6,761 nucleotides of DNA. It comes from Candidatus Bathyarchaeota archaeon. GTDB lineage: Archaea; Thermoproteota; Bathyarchaeia; 40CM-2-53-6. Position numbers and translations under genes: made by a program. Each line of letters begins with the position of its first letter. The stretch's first letter is position 1. The notes under the pieces are model-generated. The model was not told the DNA's origin, did no database searches, and was given only the letters and a program-made list of their open reading frames with translations. This document shows, one piece after another, positions 5,663 through 6,761 of the stretch. The DNA lies in assembly GCA_005882955.1 (NCBI GenBank), contig VBBB01000102.1, positions 1,282-8,042 on the forward strand, in the 5' to 3' direction.

Positions 5663-6445
5663 TCAGGCTCGGATTGCAGCCAATTGAAGCATAATGCGAG
5701 CTGACGCCTCAGAGATCTCTTTCTCTGCGCCAGGCTCGACGTTGTAGATGTGGAGCAGGATCAAAGGCCTGATTCCTGCTTCTCTCCCTCTAGGATGAGA
5801 CTTGAAGTATAATCTTGGATAGGTCTTGCGCGCCTGATCAAGAACTGGTGCGAGCGCCGACTCAATGATCCCGGTAATCTTGATTTCTACCTCCTTGGGG
5901 CGCGTCGTATGGAATGATTCCAGGTAAGGAATCATGCTGGCGCGGAATATTGCCTTCATTTCGGAAGGCACACCCGGTAAGGAGAACAGGGTTGTGCTTG
6001 ACTGTTGCATCTTTACTCCGGGAGCTGTGCCAATGGGGTTCGGTAGAGGCGTGGACCCTTGTGGAAGAGTGGCCATCTTAGTCCGATACTTGGTAAGTTT
6101 GGGCTTGGTTTCGAGTCTTCGGTAGTGATCTTTCACCAATTGCAGCGCTTCCTTGTTCAGTCTCATTGGTTTGTTGAGGGCTCGTGATATTCCAGCCAAT
6201 GTCATGTCGTCATGGGTCGGACCCAAGCCGCCAATTGTGATCAGGACACTCGGGTGTCTCTTGAGAGATCCTCTCACACATGATTTGATTGAATCCAACG
6301 AGTCGCGTAGTTGTGTGACTCTCTCGAGGGTCCACCCTAACCTGGTAAGGTGTTTCGCAATCCAGTGGGAGTTAGTGTCAAGTGTGTGTCCGATGAGAAG
6401 TTCGTTACCGATCGAGATGATCTCGGCAGTGGGCTTCCTCGACAA
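5663..6445 (-). CDS. CinA N-terminal/MoaB-like molybdopterin-binding-fold protein
   Basis: From TTG at 6445 the product is 260 aa, the usual length of archaeal stand-alone CinA-like proteins. It begins with AEIISIGNELLIGHTLDTN (7-25), has GGLGPTHDDMT (72-82), PNPIGTAPG (135-143) and LPGVPSEMKAIF (156-167), all hallmarks of the CinA/MoaB fold (COG1058). The separate C-terminal NMN deamidase domain of bacterial CinA is absent. The exact substrate of this family in archaea is unsettled; nucleotide or pyridine-nucleotide handling is usually proposed. The frame is open to an ATG at 6544, but that would overlap the upstream gene by 68 nt and adds residues not typical of the family. The in-frame choices are CTG at 6463, which has a well-placed GGAG 9 nt upstream, and TTG at 6445, which gives the usual N-terminus. 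It converges on the PLP-rhodanese gene with a 66-nt gap in which I see no clear terminator. Confidence 0.88.
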   Translation of the reverse strand: MSRKPTAEIISIGNELLIGHTLDTNSHWIAKHLTRLGWTLERVTQLRDSLDSIKSCVRGSLKRHPSVLITIGGLGPTHDDMTLAGISRALNKPMRLNKEALQLVKDHYRRLETKPKLTKYRTKMATLPQGSTPLPNPIGTAPGVKMQQSSTTLFSLPGVPSEMKAIFRASMIPYLESFHTTRPKEVEIKITGIIESALAPVLDQARKTYPRLYFKSHPRGREAGIRPLILLHIYNVEPGAEKEISEASARIMLQLAAIRA

Positions 6446-6472
6446 CTTCCGCGTTTCTGTCAGTTCCGGGTT

Positions 6473-6476
6473 CTCC
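6473..6476 (-). promoter_or_regulatory. GGAG ribosome binding site before the CinA-like gene
   Basis: The minus strand reads TGAGGAGAA across the stop of the upstream gene. GGAG is 9 nt from a CTG codon at 6463 but 27 nt from the TTG at 6445. The spacing argues for the CTG, which would give a 266-aa protein; family N-termini would accept either. Confidence 0.4.
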
Positions 6477-6761
6477 TCAGGCGTTCTGAAGCGAAAGGAC
6501 TGCTGCAAGGGCGCCTGCAAGTGCGCGTCCCGGATCCTTTCCAAAGCCGATTATGATGAGATCCTTGTCATTGGGTTCTAACGCGCTCCTTAGCCTGGCG
6601 TTTTCTTTTGGAGCGAGTTCTGCGATACTCTTGTTGTCAGGCGGAATCACAAGCTTCCTGCCTAGAACTGCAACTGTGATAGAGCCTTCAGCTCCAGCCT
6701 TAATCGCTTCATCCCTCTGAACAATTCCGGTCATTCCTGGTCTGTACAATTTTGTGGCGTG
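6477..6761 (-). CDS. C-terminal part of an unrecognised protein, running off the right edge
   Basis: The frame is open from the right edge to a stop at 6477-6479 (94 codons seen). An internal ATG at 6734 and TTG at 6749 could be starts, so the gene may be nearly complete (85-90 aa) or the tail of a larger one. The sequence reads like a real soluble protein: alternating strands (GSITVAVLGRKLVIPP), a helix (SIAELAPKENARLRSALE), then DLIIIGFGKDPGRALAGALAAVLSL, a hydrophobic strand, a glycine turn and an Ala-rich helix as in a nucleotide- or phosphate-binding fold. I do not recognise the family. The CinA-like gene follows within 13-31 nt, so the two are likely one operon, and functional linkage to it is possible. 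Confidence 0.7.
   Translation of the reverse strand, partial: HATKLYRPGMTGIVQRDEAIKAGAEGSITVAVLGRKLVIPPDNKSIAELAPKENARLRSALEPNDKDLIIIGFGKDPGRALAGALAAVLSLQNA

Noticed and set aside
6153..6581. 142-codon plus-strand frame opposite the CinA-like gene
   Set aside because: Antisense shadow of a clearly conserved gene, with no recognisable motif.

Overview
The window looks archaeal. It carries ribosomal protein S30e (found only in archaea and eukaryotes), an archaeal-type Elp3, A/T-rich TATA boxes at archaeal distances from start codons, and many non-ATG starts. A TACK-type lineage (Bathyarchaeia or Nitrososphaeria relatives) would fit, but I cannot fix the taxon from the sequence alone. Most genes are on the minus strand.

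Layout, left to right. Positions 1-813 (minus) hold the N-terminal half of Elp3, the tRNA wobble-uridine modification enzyme; it runs off the left edge. It lies 27 nt downstream of a membrane family-2 glycosyltransferase (841-2022, minus), probably in one transcript. A short divergent intergenic region (2023-2097) has a TATA-like element and a 17-bp palindrome. Next is an internally deleted RimL-type acetyltransferase remnant (plus, to 2355). It meets, tail to tail with a 3-nt gap, a small S30e gene (2359-2526, minus) that has no ATG, GTG or TTG start; its initiation site can only be ACG, and a Shine-Dalgarno sequence sits at the right distance from it. Then comes a PyrK-like flavin/[2Fe-2S] electron-transfer subunit (2622-3381, minus), broken by a frameshifting internal deletion that removes the CGP..M motif. 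Upstream of it are a small uncertain ORF (3339-3545) and an unrecognised 125-131 aa protein (3595-3972/3990).

A nearly perfect palindromic TATA box (3994-4001) appears to serve both that minus-strand gene and the plus-strand gene at 4031-5596. The latter encodes a cysteine-synthase-like PLP enzyme fused to a C-terminal rhodanese-like domain. The right end has a CinA/MoaB-like protein (5663 to about 6445, minus) preceded by the C-terminal part of an unrecognised protein that runs off the right edge.

The main points of interest are three neighbouring lesions or anomalies between about 2.1 and 3.4 kb (acetyltransferase deletion, S30e without a usual start, pyrK deletion), the PLP-rhodanese fusion, and the shared bidirectional TATA element. 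I see no mobile element, CRISPR array, tRNA or rRNA. I found no clear evidence of a wholly new multi-gene system.
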